The notes below the pieces were generated by a model, which saw only the letters and a program-made list of their open reading frames with translations, made no database searches and was not told the DNA's origin. The translations under genes were made by a program, and so were the position numbers. Positions 15,910-23,121 of a DNA stretch of 33,418 nt are shown here, piece after piece (position 1 is the stretch's first letter; each line of letters opens with the position of its first letter). Location: contig JARGNV010000021.1 in NCBI GenBank assembly GCA_029212465.1, forward strand, positions 1 to 33,418, read 5' to 3'. This DNA comes from Legionellaceae bacterium (lineage in GTDB: Bacteria; Pseudomonadota; Gammaproteobacteria; Legionellales; Legionellaceae).

Positions 15910-17709
15910 ATGATTAAATTACCGGTTATTGTAGGTATGGGGGGCATGAACGCGGCTGGGCGCAGTTCAGGTGGGCATAGTTACAAACGCATTGTCAGTG
16001 ATGCATTGCCAGCATCCATACTTCAGGATACTTGGCTTGATTTAGGTCGTCGGATGGGGTTACCGATTGAGGGTGCACCGACAGATGAGCAAATTGACAC
16101 CATTAAAGCAGGCACACTCATACGTCGTATGGAGCGCTTTAACCCAGATGCAGTGCGTTACCATCAAAAGGCGCATCTGGCTGGAGCATCTGCCGATTTA
16201 ATCATTAAAAAATCAAAAACTATTGAAGAAACTGTTAAAGTAACCTCAGATGACGATTTATTGTTGCCAACCAAGGTAGCATTGCAAGTCACGAGTGCCG
16301 GTGGGCTGCCATCAGGGTTTGACCCAGGTACGTTATATAACTCCCATCACCACCCACGCGGTTTAAAGCTCTCAATTTATGGCGTGTCGGATGCCTTAAA
16401 TTCAATGGGTATTGAGTGGGATGAAGTATTAAAGCACATTAAACCGGATGAAGTAGCCGTGTTTGCAGGTAGTGCGCTTGCACAGCTTGATGAAGATGCC
16501 TTAGGCGGTGTGATTGGGCAGTCACTGTTAGGGGGGCGCGTAAACTCTAAAATGATGGCTTTATCGCTTGCTGAAATGCCTGCAGATTTTGTGAATAGTT
16601 ATGTGATTAATAGTGTCGGGACAACGGGGCATAATGTTGGAGCGTGTGCCACCTTTTTATACAACTTAAAAGAAGGTGCCCAAAGCATTCAGTCTGGCAA
16701 AACGCGCGTTGCAATTGTTGGGGGCGTTGAAGCGCCACTGGTGCCCGAAGTGGTTGAAGGATTTCGAGTAATGGGCGCACTCGCAACCGATAAAGAGCTT
16801 GCTGATATGGATGGCATAACGTCTGTAAACCATAGGCGTGCTTGTCGACCCTTTTCAACCAACGCAGGATTCACACTTGCTGAAGCTGGACAATTTGTTA
16901 TTTTAATGGATGATGCGTTGGCGTATGAGCTCGGAGCACACATTTATGGCTCGGTTGCTGATGTCTTTATTAATGCGGATGCCAATAAAAAATCGATTGC
17001 AGGTCCAGGTGTTGGTAATTACATTACAATGGCAAAAGCTGCAGCACTTGCCAATACCATGTTGGGTGGATTAACACACACGTATGTACAAGCGCATGGC
17101 ACAGGCACACCGCAAAACCGTGTGACTGAAAGTCACATTTTAAATGAAGTTGCTAAAACTTTTTCAATGAAGTCTTGGCCTGTTGCAGCCATTAAATCTT
17201 ACGTTGGACATAGTGTGAGTGCTGCGGCCGGTGATCAACTCATTACCTCTCTTGGTGTATGGGAGCACGGTTTAATTCCTGGCATCAAAACAATTGATCA
17301 TATTGCAGATGATATTCACCAGTCGCATTTAAATATTTTAATGGATCACCTTAATGTGGGTAGCAATGGGTGCGACATGAAAGCCGTTATTTTGAATTCA
17401 AAAGGCTTTGGCGGAAACAATGCAAGTGCTGTTGTGTTATCGCCAGAGCAAACACTTGATATGTTGTCGCGTAAACATGGCACTCAAAAAAGCGCTGCGT
17501 ATCAACAAAAAAATGATGCAGTGAGGCGTGAAATAAACGCGCTAGATGCACGGGCTGTTGCTGGAAATGAACGCATTGTATATCAGTTTGGTGAGACCGT
17601 GATGGATGCAGCGTCTGTGACCATGACCCCCACATCTATTCACCTTTCGGCGTTTGATACGGCAATTTCTCTGCCGTCTGAGAACCCTTATGCGATGTAC
17701 TGTACTTAA
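15910..17709 (+). CDS. stand-alone beta-ketoacyl synthase (FabF-like)
   Basis: A thiolase-fold condensing enzyme. The catalytic triad is visible as Cys246 in NVGACATFLYN, His396 in VQAHGTGTPQNRV and His434 in KSYVGHSVSAAAGDQ, with the conserved Lys429. Such enzymes extend acyl chains on ACP by decarboxylative condensation with malonyl-ACP. At 599 residues it is much longer than FabF (about 410). The extra sequence is mostly an N-terminal 120-residue region beginning LPVIVGMGGMNAAGRSSGG and a tail after 460. The active-site cysteine context is GACATF rather than the usual TACSSS. No acyl carrier protein, malonyl transferase or reductase is adjacent, so its pathway is unclear. Its last 74 bases overlap the convergent slt gene. 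The ribosome site is weak. Confidence 0.9.
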   Translation: MIKLPVIVGMGGMNAAGRSSGGHSYKRIVSDALPASILQDTWLDLGRRMGLPIEGAPTDEQIDTIKAGTLIRRMERFNPDAVRYHQKAHLAGASADLIIKKSKTIEETVKVTSDDDLLLPTKVALQVTSAGGLPSGFDPGTLYNSHHHPRGLKLSIYGVSDALNSMGIEWDEVLKHIKPDEVAVFAGSALAQLDEDALGGVIGQSLLGGRVNSKMMALSLAEMPADFVNSYVINSVGTTGHNVGACATFLYNLKEGAQSIQSGKTRVAIVGGVEAPLVPEVVEGFRVMGALATDKELADMDGITSVNHRRACRPFSTNAGFTLAEAGQFVILMDDALAYELGAHIYGSVADVFINADANKKSIAGPGVGNYITMAKAAALANTMLGGLTHTYVQAHGTGTPQNRVTESHILNEVAKTFSMKSWPVAAIKSYVGHSVSAAAGDQLITSLGVWEHGLIPGIKTIDHIADDIHQSHLNILMDHLNVGSNGCDMKAVILNSKGFGGNNASAVVLSPEQTLDMLSRKHGTQKSAAYQQKNDAVRREINALDARAVAGNERIVYQFGETVMDAASVTMTPTSIHLSAFDTAISLPSENPYAMYCT

Positions 17710-19492
17710 GGTTTTGGTGCATAAAAGCCGCTAAATTGGCATCTTGATTGAGGCGGTGCTGGTAAACAGCATAAAATGCCATGACACTTTTCAGATAATT
17801 ACGGGTTTCGCCCCATGGAAGGGTTTCAATCCATATATCAATTTCTGTAATAGGGTGCGTTTTAAGCCAACGATTCACTTGATGCGGGCCTGCATTGTAG
17901 GCCGCAACCATTAAGAGCGGGTTATTATCAAACCGCTTTGCAAGCTCACTTAAATAAGCAACCCCGAGTCGAATGTTTTTATCGGGTGTAAAAAGCTCTT
18001 TAGTGTTGTGGTAAGCAATGTGCGTTTTACGTGCCATATGTTTTGCTGTTTTTGGCATGAGTTGCATGAGACCATGCGCGCCAACCGGTGAAATAACATC
18101 ATGTCGAAAAGCACTTTCTTGTCGGATGATGGCATACACCAGCGCTTCTGGAATGTCGTACTCTTTAGCATATTTTTGAACACTTTTTTGATGCGCCAAT
18201 GGAAAACGGAGGCTTAATTGGTGTCTCAGTGCTTTATCACCACTCAAATACACCGACTTTCCTGTCCAGTGTAGTGTGCGCGCAACCCAGGCAACAAAGG
18301 CGCTTTTTTTCTGCTTAGGGAGCTCGCTTGCAAAGTCATTTGCCATACGAGAAGCTTCGAGGTGCTGGTGGTTTTCGTAAAGTGTTTTAATTTCATCAGT
18401 AATAGGTTGATACGCTTCTAAAAGGGCTGGACTTTCGGTCGTTGCTTCCTGCTCAAATGTCAGCGGTTGCTTGAGTTGGGTACTTGCAAGAAAGCCGTAA
18501 TAATGTCTGGTTTTTGCAAGTGACTGGTAAATAGGGAGGGCAATTTCTGAATGATTAAGTGCTGATTCTGCACGAGCTAGCCAATATTGCCAGGCCTGAT
18601 CTTCTCCTCGGTTAGAGAGCTCAATGAGTGTTTTAACACGCGCCCATTCATGATTACGAATTGCAAAGCGAATTTGCCAGTCGAGCAAGGTTTCGTTGTA
18701 AGCATCAGCTGTGACTTGATTAAACCATTGGTAAGCATCAGGTTTGTTGCGTATCGCTTGATAGAGTGCAATATGGGATAAAAACGCCTGTTTTTGCTCA
18801 TCTGTAAGCATACCGTGCGCTTTAATATCTTCCCATAATTCAATAGCACGTTTGGGGTTCGATGATACCAAGCGTTTTAGCCCGTATAAATAATAATGAC
18901 TGTGTAGCGTGCTCTGGCTGAGGGCTGCAATACGAGTGGGGCGCTTTTGAATGAGCTCTAGTGTGCGCTTTTCGTGGGGAGTTGGTAGGGTTGCATGGGC
19001 AACCAGATATTTTGCAAGGGTGATATTGCGTTTTTCGAGTGCGAGTTGAACGCGCTCAAGAATGAGTGCATTGGTAATAATGTTTTCGTCAATCAGTACA
19101 CTAAACAACTTATCACAGGCAGGTGGTAAGTTATCACCTGTGAGCCAAATGTTTTTGGCGGCTATCGAAACATCTTTTTGTTGTTGGTACAGTGCAAATT
19201 GTTCATAGCATTGCAAGCTAGTATCTGTTGACGGCTGATAATGTTCGCTGTAGGTTTTCCAATCATTATTTTTCGCCAGTGTATAGAGCCATTTTTCGCG
19301 TAACTTTCGAGAAAGTGGGGCGTTACTATCAATAAACTCAAGAAATGCAGGGCTTGGGGTTGTGGGTAGTTGTTTACTCCACGCCAAATAATCCATGAAC
19401 CGATTCAGATAAGATGGTTCAGGCGGTGGTGTGTTTGCACAGGTTGCGAGCGCAAGACATGTGCCGCATAAAATACGCGCTGCCGTATTCAT
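17636..19492 (-). CDS. slt: soluble lytic murein transglycosylase
   Basis: A periplasmic enzyme that cleaves the MurNAc-GlcNAc bond of peptidoglycan, forming 1,6-anhydro ends. An N-terminal export sequence (MNTAARILCGTCLALATCA) is followed by a long alpha-superhelical region (about 30-430), as in Slt70. The SLT domain starts near 440, with the catalytic Glu459 in AIIRQESAFRHDVISPVGAHG, then LMQLMPKTA, GVAYLSEL and VAAYNAGP. At 618 residues it is close to E. coli Slt (645). The start codon is 2 bases after the rpe stop without a clear ribosome site, suggesting translational coupling. The 3' end overlaps the ketosynthase gene on the other strand by 74 bases. It could be a lipoprotein (LATC), but the lipobox is poor. 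Confidence 0.93.
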   Translation of the reverse strand: MNTAARILCGTCLALATCANTPPPEPSYLNRFMDYLAWSKQLPTTPSPAFLEFIDSNAPLSRKLREKWLYTLAKNNDWKTYSEHYQPSTDTSLQCYEQFALYQQQKDVSIAAKNIWLTGDNLPPACDKLFSVLIDENIITNALILERVQLALEKRNITLAKYLVAHATLPTPHEKRTLELIQKRPTRIAALSQSTLHSHYYLYGLKRLVSSNPKRAIELWEDIKAHGMLTDEQKQAFLSHIALYQAIRNKPDAYQWFNQVTADAYNETLLDWQIRFAIRNHEWARVKTLIELSNRGEDQAWQYWLARAESALNHSEIALPIYQSLAKTRHYYGFLASTQLKQPLTFEQEATTESPALLEAYQPITDEIKTLYENHQHLEASRMANDFASELPKQKKSAFVAWVARTLHWTGKSVYLSGDKALRHQLSLRFPLAHQKSVQKYAKEYDIPEALVYAIIRQESAFRHDVISPVGAHGLMQLMPKTAKHMARKTHIAYHNTKELFTPDKNIRLGVAYLSELAKRFDNNPLLMVAAYNAGPHQVNRWLKTHPITEIDIWIETLPWGETRNYLKSVMAFYAVYQHRLNQDANLAAFMHQNLKYSTSHKGSQTAEKLPYQTPKGE

Positions 19493-19494
19493 GT

Positions 19495-20136
19495 TTACTT
19501 TAAGAGTTGTTGTCGCATGGTTAAGAGGGTTTGTTGGTAGTCCGTACTATTGAATATAGCAGAGCCCATAACAAATTGCGTAACACCTGCATCGTTAAGT
19601 ATTTTGAGGTTTTTTTCAGAGACACCACCATCAGCCATAATAGGTAGTGTGGGATAAGCTTGTTTGAGTGCTTTTATTTTAGGAATAACTTCAGGCATAA
19701 AAGCTTGGTTGCCAAAGCCTGGGTTAACAGTCATGGTCAGGACAAAGTCGAGATGGTGTAGGTAATTGTGAAGGTCATCGAAAGGCGTACTTGGATTTAA
19801 CACAATCCCTGCTTTACACCCGAGTTTTTGGATGGTTTTAAGTGTTTTATCAGGGCGGGGGGTTGTGTCTGGATGAATACTAATACGGCTTGCACCAGCA
19901 TCTGCAAAGGGTGCAATCATTGCGTCAACCGGAGATATCATTAAATGTACATCGAGCAGTATATCTGGGAACGTGTTGCGGATATCTTTCGCAATGGCAG
20001 GCCCAAAACTTAAGTTTGGCACATAGTGGTTATCCATAATGTCCAAATGGATACCATCGGCACCCGCATTTAAAACAGCCTCAATTTCTTGCTGAAGTTG
20101 CATACTATTTGCGGCAAGGAGTGATGGCAGAATCAT
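19495..20136 (-). CDS. rpe: ribulose-phosphate 3-epimerase
   Basis: Interconverts ribulose 5-phosphate and xylulose 5-phosphate in the pentose phosphate pathway. The TIM-barrel signatures are all present: the N-terminal ILPSLLAAN, metal-binding residues in DGIHLDIMDNHYVPNLSFGP and LDVHLMI (His64), MTVNPGFGNQAF and the phosphate loop MADGGVSEKN. The length of 213 is typical (about 220). It begins 6 bases after the outer-membrane barrel gene ends and has no evident ribosome site, so translation is probably coupled. slt follows after 2 bases. Confidence 0.96.
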   Translation of the reverse strand: MILPSLLAANSMQLQQEIEAVLNAGADGIHLDIMDNHYVPNLSFGPAIAKDIRNTFPDILLDVHLMISPVDAMIAPFADAGASRISIHPDTTPRPDKTLKTIQKLGCKAGIVLNPSTPFDDLHNYLHHLDFVLTMTVNPGFGNQAFMPEVIPKIKALKQAYPTLPIMADGGVSEKNLKILNDAGVTQFVMGSAIFNSTDYQQTLLTMRQQLLK

Positions 20137-20142
20137 AACGTT

Positions 20143-20916
20143 TTAACCGCAGTCAAAAGCACTATTAAAGACAATATTCACGCTATATTGCTGATATTTT
20201 ACGTCAAACTGATTACTAACACGTTTGGTTTGGCGCGTTACAATGGTCTGTTCTTGTGATACCAAGTAACGGCCGTCTAGCGCAAAATAAGCATAGTCAT
20301 CTAAATAGTAGCTGATACCTGCAATCGCTTGCCCCACAATACCTGAGCGACTTTTATCACTAGGGGTGACGCCAAAGTTTTCTAAAAAAAAGTTTTCAAG
20401 ATTATTACCAAGTTTGACATCGTTATAGTAAAACTCGATTTGATTGACGATGTATGCATACCCAATACCGAGGCCAACATAGGGAACCGCTTTAGAAGAG
20501 TAATCGCCAAATAAGTCATAATAGAAGTTAAAGGTTCCAACGCCTGATTGGGTTTGCCCGCTTAAACGAAGCTGGGTGCTTGTATCAGGACTATGGATGG
20601 TGACATCATTTAAACGCAGATAGCTATAAGGGTTGTTGTTATAAATTCCTTCAAACTCAATACGAAAATTGTCACAAAAGCGATATCCAATTTGGCCGCC
20701 AATGCTACCCATAATGTCGTGCCCTAACTGCCCGGGTCTTTTAATCCCTGAGGGGTTGCTAGGTCTTACATCATTGATGTAGGTGAACTGTACATTAGTT
20801 GCGTAGTTTGCGCCCACAATAAGCCCTGCATACCACTCGGGTTGCGGATTGAAAGCATGGGTAGCGCTTGCTGTAATGGTAAGGCTTGCAAGCACCGTGT
20901 TAATAAGCCATCTCAT
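20143..20916 (-). CDS. outer-membrane beta-barrel protein
   Basis: A 257-residue protein with a signal peptide (MRWLINTVLASLTITASATHA, cleaved before FNPQ). Alternating hydrophobic strands follow (EWYAGLIVGANYAT, IMGSIGGQIGYRF, FRIEFEGIYNN, AVPYVGLGIGYAYIV, IVGQAIAGISYYL, YAYFALDGRYLVS, YQQYSVNIVFN), consistent with an 8-stranded OmpA/Opa-like barrel. Loops are long, and no periplasmic OmpA domain is present. The start at ATG 20916 is chosen over the upstream in-frame ATG 20949 because AAGGA lies 7 bases before it and it begins the signal peptide. It lies 36 bases after the other barrel gene on the same strand. The specific function is unknown; adhesion or surface antigen roles are possible. 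Confidence 0.85.
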   Translation of the reverse strand: MRWLINTVLASLTITASATHAFNPQPEWYAGLIVGANYATNVQFTYINDVRPSNPSGIKRPGQLGHDIMGSIGGQIGYRFCDNFRIEFEGIYNNNPYSYLRLNDVTIHSPDTSTQLRLSGQTQSGVGTFNFYYDLFGDYSSKAVPYVGLGIGYAYIVNQIEFYYNDVKLGNNLENFFLENFGVTPSDKSRSGIVGQAIAGISYYLDDYAYFALDGRYLVSQEQTIVTRQTKRVSNQFDVKYQQYSVNIVFNSAFDCG

Positions 20917-20952
20917 GAAACTGTCCTTAGTGACCATTGTTCTTATCAAAAT

Positions 20953-21591
20953 TTATTTGTATTTTGCCTCATCATAGCGATAAATAATACTAAAGTTTGC
21001 AAGATGTGCTTGGTAGGTTTTTCCAAGTTTAAAAACGTTATCGGTGCCTACGTAGCGATAGGCGACACCCAGCGCATAATTTTCAGAAAAATTAAAAGTA
21101 ACACCTGCGGTTCCTTGGTAAGCGAAAGCACTGTCAGCAACGCGGAAATCAAGCTGGTTTAAGCGCGTATTATCAACTTTGACATTAATCCAACCATACC
21201 CAAGGCCAACCCCTAAAAAAGGCGAGACGGCAGGAATAACCATTGGAAAGTCATAATAGACATTAGCGATGCCAAAAACGGCATTACTATAACCTGCAAT
21301 GCGTGGGTCTTTTTCTCCATTCTCATAAATGTGGTCGAGCATAGCGCTGACATAGGTAACTTGGCCTTCGTAGCGCATGGGATTACTTTTATAGCCAAAG
21401 CTACCTCCAACATTGTATTCGGAGTTGTAGTTTGCATCTGTATAAGTGACGCTGTTATAGGTTTTATTAACGTTATTAGGGACGTAAGCATAACCACCGA
21501 ATGCATTTGAGTACCAACCGTCAATGGGGACTGCGGCAGCGACCTTTGATAGACAGAGGACTAGCGTACAAGCAATAACCGTGCGTCTCAC
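20953..21591 (-). CDS. opacity-like outer-membrane beta-barrel protein
   Basis: A 212-residue protein with signal peptide MRRTVIACTLVLCLSKVAAA and mature start near VPIDGWYSN. The strand pattern (AFGGYAYVP, EYNVGGSFGYKS, MRYEGQVTYVSAML, VSPFLGVGLGYGWINV, AYQGTAGVTFNF, YALGVAYRYVGT, HLANFSIIYRYD) fits an 8-stranded barrel of the Opa/OmpW-like class. The GTG at 21591 is chosen because AGGA lies 5 bases upstream; a TTG at 21606 would add five residues but has no ribosome site. It is first in a same-strand run with the second barrel, rpe and slt, with gaps of 36, 6 and 2 bases, which look like one operon for envelope and housekeeping functions. Confidence 0.85.
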   Translation of the reverse strand: MRRTVIACTLVLCLSKVAAAVPIDGWYSNAFGGYAYVPNNVNKTYNSVTYTDANYNSEYNVGGSFGYKSNPMRYEGQVTYVSAMLDHIYENGEKDPRIAGYSNAVFGIANVYYDFPMVIPAVSPFLGVGLGYGWINVKVDNTRLNQLDFRVADSAFAYQGTAGVTFNFSENYALGVAYRYVGTDNVFKLGKTYQAHLANFSIIYRYDEAKYK

Positions 21592-21676
21592 AGATTTCCT
21601 AGGCAAATATTAACTTTCTCCAATGGTATCGATTTGTCGAAAATTTGCAAGTAAGCACTCAGGAATATCCTAGGCC

Positions 21677-23047
21677 TTATCGAATAAGACAAGGGATAGA
21701 TTCAAGCATTTTAGGGCTGTTAGTAAGCGATGACGATTCTTTAGCATGAGGGTTCAGCACTTTAAAAAAGCGGAGTGTTTCATCCGTTTTAAGTGTAACC
21801 AATGTATCCTCTACAGGAGAAGCGACTAAGGAAAGTAAGCGATGTGGAGAGCCTGTAGGTGTCTGACTAACAAGTCGCAGCTTTTTGTCTTTGTTAATGC
21901 GCCATAATTTGAGGCCGCCTTCAGAGTAACCATGACTACTGACAAAGTAACGAGGGTCTTGTAAGCACTGAATGCCTGTCACTTGTGCGTGTGTATTAAC
22001 CCTGTCATACACCTTGCCTGATTGTGTATTTATGGTGCAAATAGTTTGGTCTGCTGTGCCGCTACCAGAGATAAGCGTGGTTCCTTCGTAAAACGCCAGG
22101 GCTTTAATACCCGCTTTTTGTATGTCGTGACATATGATGGGGCCGGTGTCTGGTTTGCGGATATCCCATAGTTTAACTGTGTTATCGTTGCTACCGGTTG
22201 CAAGGTGGTAATTGCTATCAAAAGCAATGCCTGGAATAGACTGCGTGTGTGCATTGGTTTGGAATCGAATACTGCCTAGTGCGAGTCTTGTGTCAATGAC
22301 TTTAAGTGTGCCAGTTTTATTGCCGCAGGCAAACGTGGTTGCGCTTATTTGTGACAACGAATAAAGATTAACTGGGAGACCTGTATTGATTTTTTGAAAG
22401 TACACGCCGCTTTCTATGTTATGTAGGCGTAGTATACCGTTGCTCCACCCTGAAAGAACGCTCGTTTCATTGGCTGGGAGAATGGCGTTGATCATGGTTC
22501 CTACAGCTTTGACTTCTGAGGTGGTGACTGTTTGATCTGCTGAGCTATTCATTGCATTTGATGTGTATATTTCGCTATATAAGCGAGGCTCAGCATAATT
22601 ATAGCTGTTAGATGTGATGGCTATGAATATATGATTTTTTGTGCAAGCCAGAGTATTTGAGTAAAAATCATCTACAAAATTTGGAGCGTCGAGTATTGTA
22701 GTGCTCATGAATTGACGTTGGGCAGGGCGAACGGCTTTTTTAATAGAGTGGTGTGGGGTCTCGAAAATAGGATGGTGTGGTTTAACTTCTTTGGGTGGAG
22801 AAAACAATAAGACACGTGTGTTACTTTGGGGGCTTAAAGCTGCTTTCAGGGCTTTTTCGTAGGGTGTAGGTACTACTTCGCTGTGTGTCTTGGGTTTTGG
22901 TGTGGTTAAATTATGTGTTAAGTCATTTGATGCGCGCAAAGGAATGAAGCGGTCAAGCTTGTAATCACCAGAATCGAAGCGCTTTCTTTTAGTCGCTGTG
23001 TATTTTTGAATGGATTCAGAAGGTATAAGTTTATCAGATACTGGCAT
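21677..23047 (-). CDS. Cdc20/Cdh1 (Fizzy)-like WD40 protein, candidate APC/C co-activator mimic
   Basis: In eukaryotes Cdc20 and Cdh1 recruit substrates to the anaphase-promoting complex, a nuclear ubiquitin ligase. This 456-residue protein keeps their architecture. A basic KRKRF (20-24) may be a nuclear signal, and the C-box is DRFIP (32-36). TPYEKALKAAL....TRVLLF (61-82) resembles the SP..EAYRKQLA...TRILAF segment of plant Cdc20. ILDAPNFVDDFY (118-129) matches the (I/V)LDAPE..(N/D)D(Y/F)Y propeller entry. WD blades include GSNDNTVKLWD (285-295), SGSGTADQTI (327-336), SSHGYSEGGLKLW (370-382) and TDETLRFFKV (421-430). The last two residues are Ile-Arg, the co-activator IR tail. The acidic pair thought to bind the D-box arginine (Asp127, Glu423) is kept. 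The NQ of the GYSQNQ motif is replaced by GG, and blade 1 is degenerate. The gene is monocistronic with its own promoter. Acquisition from a host and secretion are inferred. Confidence 0.88.
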   Translation of the reverse strand: MPVSDKLIPSESIQKYTATKRKRFDSGDYKLDRFIPLRASNDLTHNLTTPKPKTHSEVVPTPYEKALKAALSPQSNTRVLLFSPPKEVKPHHPIFETPHHSIKKAVRPAQRQFMSTTILDAPNFVDDFYSNTLACTKNHIFIAITSNSYNYAEPRLYSEIYTSNAMNSSADQTVTTSEVKAVGTMINAILPANETSVLSGWSNGILRLHNIESGVYFQKINTGLPVNLYSLSQISATTFACGNKTGTLKVIDTRLALGSIRFQTNAHTQSIPGIAFDSNYHLATGSNDNTVKLWDIRKPDTGPIICHDIQKAGIKALAFYEGTTLISGSGTADQTICTINTQSGKVYDRVNTHAQVTGIQCLQDPRYFVSSHGYSEGGLKLWRINKDKKLRLVSQTPTGSPHRLLSLVASPVEDTLVTLKTDETLRFFKVLNPHAKESSSLTNSPKMLESIPCLIR

Positions 23048-23077
23048 GACGATACAGGTTTCATTCTAGGGCGAGGC

Positions 23078-23106
23078 AGTATACACAAAACAGCACAAAT
23101 CGGCAA
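23078..23106 (-). promoter_or_regulatory. promoter of the Cdc20-like gene
   Basis: On the minus strand TTGCCG (rc 23101-23106), 17 bases, then TATACT (rc 23078-23083). The predicted start is near 23071, giving a leader of about 24 bases. The gene lacks a clear ribosome site. The promoter lies in the short gap after nadE, so the gene need not depend on nadE transcription. Confidence 0.65.
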
Positions 23107-23121
23107 TAAAAAACCTAAGTG

